Assembly (NCBI RefSeq): GCF_006715025.1 | Contig: NZ_VFMK01000001.1 | Coordinates: 5,332,001-5,396,000 of the forward strand | Direction: 5' to 3' | DNA length: 64,000 nt | Source of the DNA: Serratia fonticola | GTDB lineage: Bacteria; Pseudomonadota; Gammaproteobacteria; Enterobacterales; Enterobacteriaceae | Part shown: piece after piece, positions 36,565-44,751 of the stretch | Numbering within the stretch: position 1 is the stretch's first letter | How the letters are laid out: each line of letters opens with the position of its first letter | The notes under the pieces: generated by a model | Seen by the model: the letters and a program-made list of their open reading frames with translations, nothing else | What the model was told of the DNA's origin: nothing | Databases searched by the model: none | Made by a program: the position numbers and the translations under genes

Positions 36565-37175
36565 CCGACGATCCTCTGCCAGGCCTCAATAAAACCCAGC
36601 GCCTTTTGCCGGGTCTGTTGCGGCGTTTGGCCAGCCCGATACAGCTCTGAGCCCAAACCCGCTCCGGTGCAGCCCGCAGCAACAAAGGCCGCCAGGTTAT
36701 CCGGCGTGACGCCACCAACGGCATACAGTGGTGTTTGAGGTGGCAACACACCGATCAGTGCCTTGATATAATCAACCCCCAAACTTCCCGCCGGGAAGAT
36801 CTTGACCACATCCGCACCGGCGGCCAAGGCCGTAAAGACCTCTGTTGGCGTCATTGCACCGATGCACGTCGTCAATCCCGCAGCCTTGGCCCGCCCTATC
36901 AGCGCAGGATCGGTATTGGGCGTGACCATCAGCGCGGCCTGGCTGGCGATCAGCGCATCCAGCTTGCCTTCATCCACCACCGTTCCGGCACCAACCTGAA
37001 CACGCTGGCCATAATGCTGCTGCAACAGCTGTACGCTCTCCAGCCAACCCGGTGAGTTGGTGGGGACTTCAATCATCTCAAACCCGACAGCGACCAGGAT
37101 CTCAGTATGAGCGACCACCTCTTGCGGCGTAATCCCGCGCAAAATGGCGACCAAAGGCATTTTACAAGGCTGCAT
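36561..37175 (-). CDS. dgoA: 2-dehydro-3-deoxy-6-phospho-aldonate aldolase (DgoA/Eda family)
   Basis: 204 residues, class I aldolase of the KDPG/KDPGal family. MPLVAILRGITPQEV, Schiff-base lysine in VVKIFPAGSLG, AVGGVTPDNL. Cleaves the phosphorylated 2-keto-3-deoxy acid to pyruvate and glyceraldehyde-3-phosphate. Closest to DgoA by eye. Overlaps the kinase gene by 14 bp. Last gene of the minus-strand catabolic cluster; in this context the sugar probably comes from an amino-aldonate rather than galactonate, as no galactonate dehydratase is present. Confidence 0.9.
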   Translation of the reverse strand: MQPCKMPLVAILRGITPQEVVAHTEILVAVGFEMIEVPTNSPGWLESVQLLQQHYGQRVQVGAGTVVDEGKLDALIASQAALMVTPNTDPALIGRAKAAGLTTCIGAMTPTEVFTALAAGADVVKIFPAGSLGVDYIKALIGVLPPQTPLYAVGGVTPDNLAAFVAAGCTGAGLGSELYRAGQTPQQTRQKALGFIEAWQRIVG

Positions 37176-38070
37176 AAATCCTCCTGAAGCCGTTCAACAT
37201 CGCAGTTTGCGCATCAACCACCGTTGCCTGGCGCTGTGCCAAACGGCAGGCAGTCAGATAATGGTCGGTTAGCGGGGCATCCCCCACCAAAGCCAAAGTG
37301 TCTGTAGCAAGCGAATGTCGCGCCAGTTGAGTCAATTCTTCACCAATCAATGTCCCCGATAGCCACGACGCTACCGCCGTTGCGGGCAAGTAACCCAGGA
37401 GCCGCCGTGAACGGGCGTAGAACAGGCGATTAATCAGCCCTTCCTCACTGTGCAAAGATTCTTCCACACCGCGGGTAAACGCCTGTACGTCGAACGCGTC
37501 TTCCCTCGGCAATCCGGCACCCAACAGGCTGTGTTGCAACAATAGCTGGTACAGTTCCCCCGTTATCGCCGTCGAAAACGCATTAATCACGATCTCCTCA
37601 CCGCGATGAAACGGTTTCACCCATTTGCTGTGGGTGCCGGGGAACACGTAGATATCCGCCTGCGCACAGTCCAGGGCCCCTAACAGTTGCACCTCTTCAC
37701 CACGCATCACATTGGCGCGCTCTTTTTGGCGTAACGCCAGGCCCGGGCGTAGCCATAGCTGAATCGGCAACGAGGAGGGCACCGCGATGCACCCTCTGGA
37801 GATCGCACTCGCCGCCTGTGGCAACGCCTGATAACCGCTATCCAGCCAACCGCTGTCGCTGCCGATCATGCCTGCCATCAACACCGGTACCTCTGCCGTG
37901 ACGATCCACTCCCACCAGGGGGCCAACAGGGTTCTCAATACCGCCTCATGCTGCCCGCTGCCAACAAATTTGATGCCTTGCGGCACGCACTGCTGGGCCG
38001 TGCACGCTCCCTTTTCTATCCGCCAGGCACGTAGCTGGCTGGAGCCCCAATCAATCGCGATGAAATTCAC
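37162..38070 (-). CDS. dgoK: 2-dehydro-3-deoxygalactonokinase family sugar-acid kinase
   Basis: 302 residues. The N-terminal FIAIDWGSSQLRAW phosphate loop and VFPGTHSKWV(K) are diagnostic of DgoK. Phosphorylates a 2-keto-3-deoxy aldonate (KDGal, possibly KDG) at C6 for the adjacent aldolase. Overlaps the aldolase gene and follows the symporter gene by 14 bp. Confidence 0.9.
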   Translation of the reverse strand: MNFIAIDWGSSQLRAWRIEKGACTAQQCVPQGIKFVGSGQHEAVLRTLLAPWWEWIVTAEVPVLMAGMIGSDSGWLDSGYQALPQAASAISRGCIAVPSSLPIQLWLRPGLALRQKERANVMRGEEVQLLGALDCAQADIYVFPGTHSKWVKPFHRGEEIVINAFSTAITGELYQLLLQHSLLGAGLPREDAFDVQAFTRGVEESLHSEEGLINRLFYARSRRLLGYLPATAVASWLSGTLIGEELTQLARHSLATDTLALVGDAPLTDHYLTACRLAQRQATVVDAQTAMLNGFRRIYAAL

Positions 38071-38084
38071 GTTCTCTGTTCCTC

Positions 38085-39557
38085 TCAGGCTTTCTTCAGT
38101 GCCGGGCTAACGGCAACACCCGTGTTTTCGCGCTCGTTGGTGATTAGCACCAACGCTTCTTCACGGCTCAGACGATTTGCCGGCGTGAGCAAGGTCATTA
38201 CCACGCCGCAGGTCAGGCTGATGAGCACTGACGGAATACAAGGGTTGCCCCAGTAGGCTAACCAATCGTCGTGCATCAATATCGTGATCGAGGCCAGCGC
38301 CCCGCCCAGCAAGGCAGCCAACGCCCCCTGCCAGTTAAAACGCGGCCAGAAGCGGCCCAGCATCGAGCACACAAACAGCCCTGACATCAACGTCGCGATC
38401 ATCTTGGTGATATAACTGATGATATCGTTGGAGGTCAGCGCGAAAATCAGTGCCAGGCCAATAACCACCACCAGGAACCAGCGAGAGAGCGTGATGGCTT
38501 TGTTTTCCGGCGGCATCCGGCCTGTGACCATGGTGTAAAGATCGCGCATCATGATCGCCACGCCAGCGATGGCATCCGAACTGGCAGAGGACATGGTGGC
38601 CGACAGGCCGGCAATCAGCACCACCATACCCAGAACGCTGGGCAGGAAGCTGGTGGCAAACAGGAAGGCATAGTTACTGTTGGCCAGGTTGGGGTTCATG
38701 GTAAACGCCGCCATACCAATAATGGCCGGCAGGATAGAGAAGAACAGGTACAGCACGCCGGTATAAACAAAGGAGCGCCGTACCGAAGAGATATCCTTAC
38801 CGGAATAAATACGCTGGCGGTAGGAAGGGGTCGCCAAAACGCCGACGCCAATCACCATGGCGAGAGAAATCGCCGGAATAATACCGAGTTTATCAATAGC
38901 AAACAGACTCATTGCCGCAGGGTCCATGGCTTGCTCAATGGCGCTCCAGCCGCCAACTTGCACCACCGCCAATATTGCCATCAGGATAAAACCGAAGAAT
39001 AAAATCAGCGCCTGAATGGTATCCGTCCAGACCACGGCAGAATAGCCGCCGATCACCACATAAATGGCGAAGGCCATGGCAATAATTAATTTAGCCACCG
39101 TTAAGTCAATACCGGTCGCCCAAGAGAGATACATACTGCCGCCAAGAATATGCGCGCCCAGCCAACCAATTGAAGCAATAAATATTAATACTCCGACGAT
39201 ATTTTTTATTAGGTGACTTCCGCCAGTATAATAAGAAAGTTCCTCACTCATGGTCATAAAGCGCAAACGACGCACCGGCGCAAACAACCAGGCCACCAGC
39301 AAAATACCTACCGCCCCCCCAAGACCATAGAGCATTCCGGCCCAGCCGTTACTGTAACCGAAACCCACCGCGCCCATACTGGAACCGGTGCCTACCATGG
39401 TCGCCACCGTCGATCCCAGGGTTAAAAACATCGGCAATGAACGTCCTCCTAATAAGAAGTCATCACCGTTCTTCTGATTACGCGAAACATACCAACCCAG
39501 CCAAATCATGGCTATCGCATAAATAATAAATCCGATTAAAAATACGTTGCTATTCAT
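38085..39557 (-). CDS. Sodium:solute symporter (SSS family)
   Basis: 490 residues with about 13 membrane segments; GDDFLLGGRSLP at 31-42 is the family's N-terminal loop, and GLSATMSSASSDAIAGVAIM marks helix 8. Members carry sugars, amino acids, sialic acid and organic acids with sodium. It lies in the cluster with kinase, aldolase, deacylase and RidA, so it probably brings in the N-acylated amino-aldonate or its deacylated form (inference). Confidence 0.9.
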   Translation of the reverse strand: MNSNVFLIGFIIYAIAMIWLGWYVSRNQKNGDDFLLGGRSLPMFLTLGSTVATMVGTGSSMGAVGFGYSNGWAGMLYGLGGAVGILLVAWLFAPVRRLRFMTMSEELSYYTGGSHLIKNIVGVLIFIASIGWLGAHILGGSMYLSWATGIDLTVAKLIIAMAFAIYVVIGGYSAVVWTDTIQALILFFGFILMAILAVVQVGGWSAIEQAMDPAAMSLFAIDKLGIIPAISLAMVIGVGVLATPSYRQRIYSGKDISSVRRSFVYTGVLYLFFSILPAIIGMAAFTMNPNLANSNYAFLFATSFLPSVLGMVVLIAGLSATMSSASSDAIAGVAIMMRDLYTMVTGRMPPENKAITLSRWFLVVVIGLALIFALTSNDIISYITKMIATLMSGLFVCSMLGRFWPRFNWQGALAALLGGALASITILMHDDWLAYWGNPCIPSVLISLTCGVVMTLLTPANRLSREEALVLITNERENTGVAVSPALKKA

Positions 39558-39705
39558 TGCTCACATCCTGCTGATTTAGTTTATAGGAATTAATGTCATA
39601 CACAGGGAGATAGCAAAAACCAATCTGGCAAACGCCAGAGAGATGCTTAAAATTTATTATTCAGGGTGGCGATAGCCACCCGGCATTATGATTAAACCGT
39701 TTACT

Positions 39706-40104
39706 TTACGGTTTAATACGCGTTGCGTTATAACAGGTAATATCCACTTCCACTTTACAATCCACCACCAGATCGGCCACGGCGCATATACGTGCCGGTG
39801 GATGCTCAGCAAAGAACTCGCTGAATACTTTATTAAATGACTGGAAATAACGGGCGTCAGTCAGGATCACCTTTACATGCACCACGTCTTTCAGTTCATA
39901 CCCGGCTTCTTGCATGATATCGAGGCAGTTCTGGATTGCCAGGCGCGACTGCTCAACGATGCCGCCTTCAACCACTTCACCGTCCTTCATCGGGGTCTGG
40001 CCAGAAATATACAGCCAGCCGCCCGCTTCTACCGCCCGGGAAAAGGGCAGATGCTGCCCACCGGTGCCGGTACCGCCTGCGGCACCATAGCGTTTAATTG
40101 TCAT
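39706..40104 (-). CDS. RidA-family protein (Rid/YjgF/UK114), cluster-specific
   Basis: 132 residues. YISGQTPMKDGEVVEGG, DVVHVKVILTD and PPARICAVADLVVDCKVEVDI match the family, including the arginine that holds the substrate carboxylate. Diverged from the housekeeping ridA at 46550. Its place beside a deacylase and a PLP eliminase suggests that it hydrolyses the enamine/imine released by deamination. The gap 39558-39705 contains GGGTGGCgataGCCACCC and TTAAACCGT/ACGGTTTAA hairpins. Confidence 0.88.
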   Translation of the reverse strand: MTIKRYGAAGGTGTGGQHLPFSRAVEAGGWLYISGQTPMKDGEVVEGGIVEQSRLAIQNCLDIMQEAGYELKDVVHVKVILTDARYFQSFNKVFSEFFAEHPPARICAVADLVVDCKVEVDITCYNATRIKP

Positions 40105-40152
40105 GCTTTCTCCTTACACATATCGTTATCGGGTCACAGGGAAGAGCCAGCA

Positions 40153-41592
40153 CTACTTCCCCTGGCGGCAGATAAACCGCCCGGCACGCAGGCCGGTCAC
40201 GGCCTGCTGCTCATAACTTTTCACACCGTTCACCCAAACCGCCTCAATCCCCTCGGCAGGCTGTTGCGGTTGGTTGAACGTCGCGCTGTCTTTCACTTTG
40301 CGCGCGTCAAACAGCACCAGATCGGCGTAATAGCCTTCTTTGATCAACCCACGCAGTGGCAGTTGATACCGGGCAGCCGACATGCCGCTCATCTTATGCA
40401 CCGCCATGGTGAGTGGGAATAACCCTTCCTCACGGCAATAGTGCCCCAACACCCTTGGAAATGCCCCCCACAGGCGTGGATGCGGCATCGGATCGTTAGG
40501 TAAGCCATCCGATCCTACCATGGTGACCGGGTAGCTCAGCACCCGCCGTACGTCCCGCTCATCCATGTTGTAGTAAATAGCCCCGGCTGGCATCAACCGT
40601 TTGCCTGCACTGTGGATGTCCGTTTGCCACAATTCGGCGATCTCCTGCAACGACTTGCCCGCCATTTCCGGGTGCGGTTCCGACCAGGTGATATTGATAA
40701 CAAACTCATCGGTGATCTGTTTCATATCCAAGGTCGATGAGCTGGCGGAGTAGGGATAGCAGTCACAGGACACGTCCTGGCTCTCCCGTACCTTATCGAA
40801 CAGTTTCAACGTTTCCTGGGTGCGGCCCCAATTCTTCGCTCCGGCGCATTTATGGTGTGAAATCACCACCGGTACCTTACCGTGACGGCCGATCCGGAAG
40901 GCCTCATCCATCGCATCAAGAATAGGTTCAAACTCCGAACGCAGATGGGTGGTGTATATCCCCTGCTCTGCCGCCAGCTCTTCGGCCAACGCCATCACCT
41001 CTTCAGTGGGGGCAGCAAACGCGGTGGCATATGCCAAACCGGTGCTCAGCCCCAGCGCCCCCTGTTGCAATGCCGTGCGCAATTGCGCGCGCATGCCCTC
41101 TATCTCCTGCGGGCTCGCGGGGCGAAACAGATCGGTCATCTGGTTGTTACGCAGCATGGTATGGCCTACCAACGTCGCCACATTCACCGCTGGCGTGACT
41201 TCGGTAATTTTCTGCCGATAAGCTTCCACGCTGGGATAAACAAAATGCGCTTTTTCACCCAGCAGGTTCATCGGGTCAGGCACCTGGTCTTTGATCTCCG
41301 CCCCCGCCGCGCTGATGCCGCAGTTCCCGACAATCACCGTGGTCACCCCTTGCGAGATTTTCGGCAGCATCTCTGGCATACGAATAACGTTGGTATCGTC
41401 GTGGGTATGCACATCAATAAACCCCGGTGATAGCCAACGGCCAGTACCGTCGATAACAACCTCTGCCTCTGCATTAATGGCAGGGGCGATGGCCGCAATA
41501 CGATCGCCCTCTACCGCGACATCAGCCCGATATTCCGGGCCACCACTGCCATCAACCACGGTGACATTCTTGAACAAATACTGATACTGCAT
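40153..41592 (-). CDS. N-acyl-D-amino-acid deacylase (D-aminoacylase) family amidohydrolase
   Basis: 479 residues, amidohydrolase fold. PGFIDVHTHDDTNV metal site (about 54-67), GVTTVIVGNCG with the metal-binding Cys of D-aminoacylases, ISHHKCAGAKNWGRT, and the catalytic Asp in MVGSDGLPNDPMPHPR. Enzymes of this family remove acyl groups from D-amino acids, and also from N-acetyl-amino sugar acids, which are D-configured 2-amino acids. The neighbouring kinase and aldolase favour an acetylated 2-amino-aldonate as substrate. Confidence 0.88.
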   Translation of the reverse strand: MQYQYLFKNVTVVDGSGGPEYRADVAVEGDRIAAIAPAINAEAEVVIDGTGRWLSPGFIDVHTHDDTNVIRMPEMLPKISQGVTTVIVGNCGISAAGAEIKDQVPDPMNLLGEKAHFVYPSVEAYRQKITEVTPAVNVATLVGHTMLRNNQMTDLFRPASPQEIEGMRAQLRTALQQGALGLSTGLAYATAFAAPTEEVMALAEELAAEQGIYTTHLRSEFEPILDAMDEAFRIGRHGKVPVVISHHKCAGAKNWGRTQETLKLFDKVRESQDVSCDCYPYSASSSTLDMKQITDEFVINITWSEPHPEMAGKSLQEIAELWQTDIHSAGKRLMPAGAIYYNMDERDVRRVLSYPVTMVGSDGLPNDPMPHPRLWGAFPRVLGHYCREEGLFPLTMAVHKMSGMSAARYQLPLRGLIKEGYYADLVLFDARKVKDSATFNQPQQPAEGIEAVWVNGVKSYEQQAVTGLRAGRFICRQGK

Positions 41593-41629
41593 GCGTCTTT
41601 GCCCTTATTTTTGTCGTGGGGTCAGCCAG

Positions 41630-42493
41630 CTAATCACCTAACGGTTGCCGATCTGCTCCCCCACGATGGCTGTCTAGCGCCAGTTTGATGCGCCGCAGCC
41701 GATCCCTGGATTGGCGTTTATTCGCCATTGCCAACTCGGTTGCCAGCACGTCCACCATCGCCAACATGGCATAGCGCGAAGTGCTGGGTTTATAAATGTA
41801 ATCATTCTCACGCACCACCAGGCCGAGCAATACATCCGCCTGCTGAGCCAGCGGCGTTTCCGGCGGGGCGATGGCCACCACTTTGGCGCCGTATTGCCGG
41901 GCGATGGCGGCGCTTTCCACCACTTCCTGGGTATATCCCCCCAGCGAGAGCGCAATCACCACGTCATTTTTACTGACCGCCGCCGCCATCATGCGTACCA
42001 ACAGCCCGTCGCTTTGCGCAATCACCGGCAATCCCAACCGGAACAGACGATGTTGCACTTCTGCCGCACAGATAGTGGAACCGCCGCCCATGCCGATCGC
42101 CAGGATCTGGCGTGCTCCACCAAGCCAGTCGACGGCTTTCGCTAACGCGGCTTCATCGATCGCCCGACGGTTGATACTCAGCACATTGATGATGGTTTCA
42201 TAAATGCCCTGAATGCCTTCCAGATCCGGCTCTTCGTGAATAAAGCGTTGCCCCACGGCCAGCGACTGAGCCAACTTCACCTTCAGGTCACGCACGTCTT
42301 TGCAACCGACAGCTCTGGCAAAGCGGGTGATCGACGCCTGGCTGACCCCCACCTGCCTGGCGAATTCGGCAATCGGTAACGCCGTGACCGCCGCAATATC
42401 GTCCAGAATGAACTGCGCAATGCGTTTTTCCGTGCCGCTCAGCTCGATAAATCGTTCGGTAATGCGCGAAATGATGTCGATCTCAATACTCAT
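41630..42493 (-). CDS. RpiR/MurR-family transcriptional regulator
   Basis: 287 residues. N-terminal HTH_6 domain (ALPIAEFARQVGVSQASITRFARAVGCK) and C-terminal SIS sugar-phosphate domain (IGMGGGSTICAAEVQHRLFRLG, ALSLGGYTQEVVE). Such regulators respond to phosphorylated sugars, so KDPG/KDPGal-type intermediates are plausible effectors. Divergent from the PLP enzyme gene; the shared 193-bp region has candidate operators. Confidence 0.9.
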   Translation of the reverse strand: MSIEIDIISRITERFIELSGTEKRIAQFILDDIAAVTALPIAEFARQVGVSQASITRFARAVGCKDVRDLKVKLAQSLAVGQRFIHEEPDLEGIQGIYETIINVLSINRRAIDEAALAKAVDWLGGARQILAIGMGGGSTICAAEVQHRLFRLGLPVIAQSDGLLVRMMAAAVSKNDVVIALSLGGYTQEVVESAAIARQYGAKVVAIAPPETPLAQQADVLLGLVVRENDYIYKPSTSRYAMLAMVDVLATELAMANKRQSRDRLRRIKLALDSHRGGADRQPLGD

Positions 42494-42576
42494 GATCCAA
42501 CCTCATGGTGGTTAAATTCTGTCATTTACAAGCCGCTAAAACAGTGGAAGACTACACAAAAAGCACATCTAAAAAT

Positions 42577-42654
42577 GATACTTTGTACCCAAATACCATA
42601 AATATTTTTTTATATTTGATTTAAATCATTAAGTTATACAAAGATACTCGTATC
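42577..42654. promoter_or_regulatory. Candidate RpiR operator region
   Basis: GATACTTTGTA (42577-42587) faces TACAAAGATAC (42637-42647) as a near-perfect inverted pair; GATACTCGTATC (42643-42654) and TGATTTAAATCA (42617-42628) are further palindromes. All lie in the AT-rich divergent region between the regulator and the PLP enzyme. Confidence 0.45.
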
Positions 42655-42686
42655 AAAAACAAGATAGAACAACCAAGGATTATGAT

Positions 42687-43928
42687 ATGAAATACCACGA
42701 TAAAAACCCTGTCACCCATAAGGCAGCCGTGATGTTCAGCGGCGCTGACGGCAGCGTTAACCTGCTGCGGGAGGATGTCTGCCTGCCCGCAGTGGCCGTC
42801 AAACGTTCAAGCCTGGAAAGCAACATTGCCTGGATGCAACGCTACGCCGACACGCGCGGCGTTTCCCTGGCCCCCCACGGCAAAACCACCATGACCCCCT
42901 GGATATTCCAACGTCAGCTGGCACAAGGTGCCTGGGCCATTGGCGTCGGCTCAGCCTGGCAGGCAAAAGTGGCGATGGAGGCGGGTTTGCCAAGGGTACT
43001 GATGGCGAATCAACTGGTCGGTAAAGCCAATATGCAGTTGATCAGTGAGCTCAAGGAACAGCACCCTGCCGCCACGTTCTACTGCTGCGTAGACAGCCTG
43101 AGCAACGCCCTGGCATTGGATGCATTTTTCAGCGGTCGTGGGCAAACATTGGATATTCTGCTGGAGCTGGGCGTGCCAGGTGGCCGCTGCGGCTGCCGCT
43201 CTGTGGCGGAAGCCAGCACACTGGCAGAAGATATCTCCGCGTTACCGAGTCTGCGTCTGCGAGGGGTAGAACTGTACGAAGGGGTGATGCACGGTGACGA
43301 CGCCAAAGCCAAAATCGAACAATTCCTGCGCGAAGCCGCCGGTTTACTGCGTGAACTGCACCAGCAGCAACGCTTTGGCAATGAGGAGATGATCCTGACC
43401 GGTGCCGGTTCGTCCTGGTATGACGTGGTGTGCGATGTCTGGGGTAGCGAAAGTCTGCCTGCCCACTGCCGGGTAGTGATCCGCCCAGGCTGCTATATCA
43501 CCCACGATCAGGGTATCTATCAGGAAGCCCAAAACGCGATACTGGCCCGTGACCGTTACGCCTGCGATCTGGCGGGCGAATTAACCTCCGCATTGGAATT
43601 GGTGGCGCTGGTGCAGTCCGTTCCTGAGCCGGGTCGTATCGTGGTCAATTTTGGTAAACGTGATGCCGCCTTCGACGCCGGTTTGCCACAGCCGATCGCC
43701 CATTATCGCGATGGCCTCCCGCAGCAGGAGGGTATTCGGGGCCTTACGACCATCGGTATCATGGATCAACACGCCATGCTGACCTGCCCACCAGACAGCA
43801 GCGTGCAGGTGGGCGATATTCTGGTGTTCGCCACTTCACACCCTTGCCTGACGTTTGATAAATGGAAAACGCTGTGGTTGATTGATGACGACTACAACGT
43901 GGTTGAAGCGCTAGACACTGCGTTCTGA
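42687..43928 (+). CDS. PLP-dependent D-serine dehydratase-like (DSD1/D-threonine aldolase family) enzyme
   Basis: 413 residues. Alanine-racemase-fold type III PLP enzyme: PLP lysine K66 in LAPHGKTTMTP, phosphate and ring contacts in ILTGAGSSWYDVV, and C-terminal zinc ligands in DQHAMLTC and SHPCLTFDKW as in eukaryotic D-serine dehydratase. It would deaminate a D-2-amino-3-hydroxy acid to a 2-keto acid plus ammonia. D-glucosaminate or D-galactosaminate would give the 2-keto-3-deoxy acid used by the kinase across the cluster. AAGGA ribosome-binding site; followed by a terminator. Confidence 0.82.
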   Translation: MKYHDKNPVTHKAAVMFSGADGSVNLLREDVCLPAVAVKRSSLESNIAWMQRYADTRGVSLAPHGKTTMTPWIFQRQLAQGAWAIGVGSAWQAKVAMEAGLPRVLMANQLVGKANMQLISELKEQHPAATFYCCVDSLSNALALDAFFSGRGQTLDILLELGVPGGRCGCRSVAEASTLAEDISALPSLRLRGVELYEGVMHGDDAKAKIEQFLREAAGLLRELHQQQRFGNEEMILTGAGSSWYDVVCDVWGSESLPAHCRVVIRPGCYITHDQGIYQEAQNAILARDRYACDLAGELTSALELVALVQSVPEPGRIVVNFGKRDAAFDAGLPQPIAHYRDGLPQQEGIRGLTTIGIMDQHAMLTCPPDSSVQVGDILVFATSHPCLTFDKWKTLWLIDDDYNVVEALDTAF

Positions 43929-43944
43929 TCGCTGGCATAACGAT

Positions 43945-43977
43945 GACCGCTCCCTCTTCCACGGGAGCGGTCTTTTA
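43945..43977 (+). terminator. Rho-independent terminator after the PLP enzyme
   Basis: Ten-bp perfect stem GACCGCTCCC/GGGAGCGGTC with an 8-base loop, then TTTT. Confidence 0.85.
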
Positions 43978-44380
43978 TATACATCTCGAAGAGATGGTAT
44001 TCAGTTTCGGTCGCTAAACGTTTTCTGCCCTCTTTAACCCCGTTGAACCCGGCCGAGCAAAGGGCTTAAGGCGAAGCCCTTTGCAATCTGCGCCTTCGCC
44101 AAATCAGACGGCCGCTACGCGCCTCCCCTCACTCCGGCGTCAAGCGAACCGGTGTTAACCTTGAGCCCTACAGTTGCCGTGCGCGGAGGTGACAAAGGAA
44201 CACGTTATTTTTACGGAAACTCCCATGACACCTATAGCCTCATAGACAAAATCGATATGTATAAAAGACAGCCTACGGAAGAGGGGCTGAATGCGCCTAT
44301 AAATCACGCCTGCACCTAACCCAACAACTTCTGTCTATTCCCACAAGCCAATCGATTGCGAAATCGCAAAAAGAGGTGTT
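43978..44380. other. Gene-free region upstream of pyrL
   Basis: About 400 bp without a gene. It contains the second C4-like element (44005-44111), then about 230 bp with no clear features apart from a TTATTTTTACGGAAAC stretch (about 44202) that resembles TGTTTTTACGGCAATT downstream of copy 1 (about 31209). Confidence 0.45.
44005..44111 (+). ncRNA. C4-like antisense RNA element, copy 2
   Basis: TTTCGGTCGCTAAACG start, perfect 11-bp stem 44057-44067/44074-44084 with loop AAGGCG, then TGCGCCTTCGCCAAATCAGACGG. The segment GGCGAAG (44070-44076) is complementary to CTTCGCC (44094-44100). Stem bases differ from copy 1 but pairing is kept, which argues for selection on structure. Confidence 0.45.
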
Positions 44381-44387
44381 TTAGCGC

Positions 44388-44415
44388 TTGCAGAGAAAAA
44401 AAGCGCGAGTATAAT
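44388..44415 (+). promoter_or_regulatory. pyrLBI promoter
   Basis: TTGCAG (44388-44393), 16-bp spacer, consensus TATAAT (44410-44415), 25 bp before the leader peptide start. Confidence 0.8.
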
Positions 44416-44440
44416 GCGCGACAATTTGCCAGGAGAAACC

Positions 44441-44542
44441 ATGAAAAACGACGTTTGTTTTGTTTGCCATACTCGACAAAACCGACTGCCAATCGGCGGC
44501 CAGCTGCCGTTGTTTCTCCTGTTGCAGGACCTATCATTTTAA
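44441..44542 (+). CDS. pyrL: pyrBI operon leader peptide PyrL
   Basis: 33 codons starting MKNDVCFVCHTRQ, after AGGAGA. Its coding region includes the T-rich TTTGTTTTGTTTG tract where RNA polymerase pauses at low UTP, and translation ends at the base of the attenuator stem. As in E. coli, ribosome movement close behind a paused polymerase prevents the terminator forming and allows pyrB expression. The peptide sequence itself differs from E. coli PyrL. Confidence 0.88.
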   Translation: MKNDVCFVCHTRQNRLPIGGQLPLFLLLQDLSF

Positions 44543-44568
44543 GCCCCTCGTTGAGGGGCTTTTTTTTG
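44542..44568 (+). terminator. pyrBI attenuator
   Basis: Eight-bp stem AGCCCCTC/GAGGGGCT, GTT loop, then a run of T, overlapping the pyrL stop codon. Confidence 0.9.
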
Positions 44569-44580
44569 TCCGCAGAATTG

Positions 44581-44709
44581 CTATACCCAAGTTACTTCGG
44601 GATGCAGGCAGGCGACAACCAAGCGAAATCCCAGGCGCTTACTCAAGTAAGCAACTGGAGTGAACGCTGGCCGCCCCCGCAGTTTGAAGGGCGACGGGTA
44701 GATTACATT
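44581..44709. repeat. ERIC (IRU) element between the pyr attenuator and pyrB
   Basis: CTATACCCAAGTTACTTCGG ... TTTGAAGGGCGACGGGTAG ends with a central AAATCCCAGGCGCTTACTCA ... AGTAAGCAACTGGAGTGAAC palindrome. About 128 bp, near full length. Confidence 0.85.
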
Positions 44710-44751
44710 GAAAAGCCCCGCGCCAAGGGCACCGAGCCGAGGAGAGTGAAC

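Noticed and set aside
44356..44751. N-terminally extended PyrB reading from 44356
   Set aside because: The extension runs through the promoter, pyrL, the attenuator and an ERIC element; ATG 44752 has a good ribosome-binding site and matches the family.
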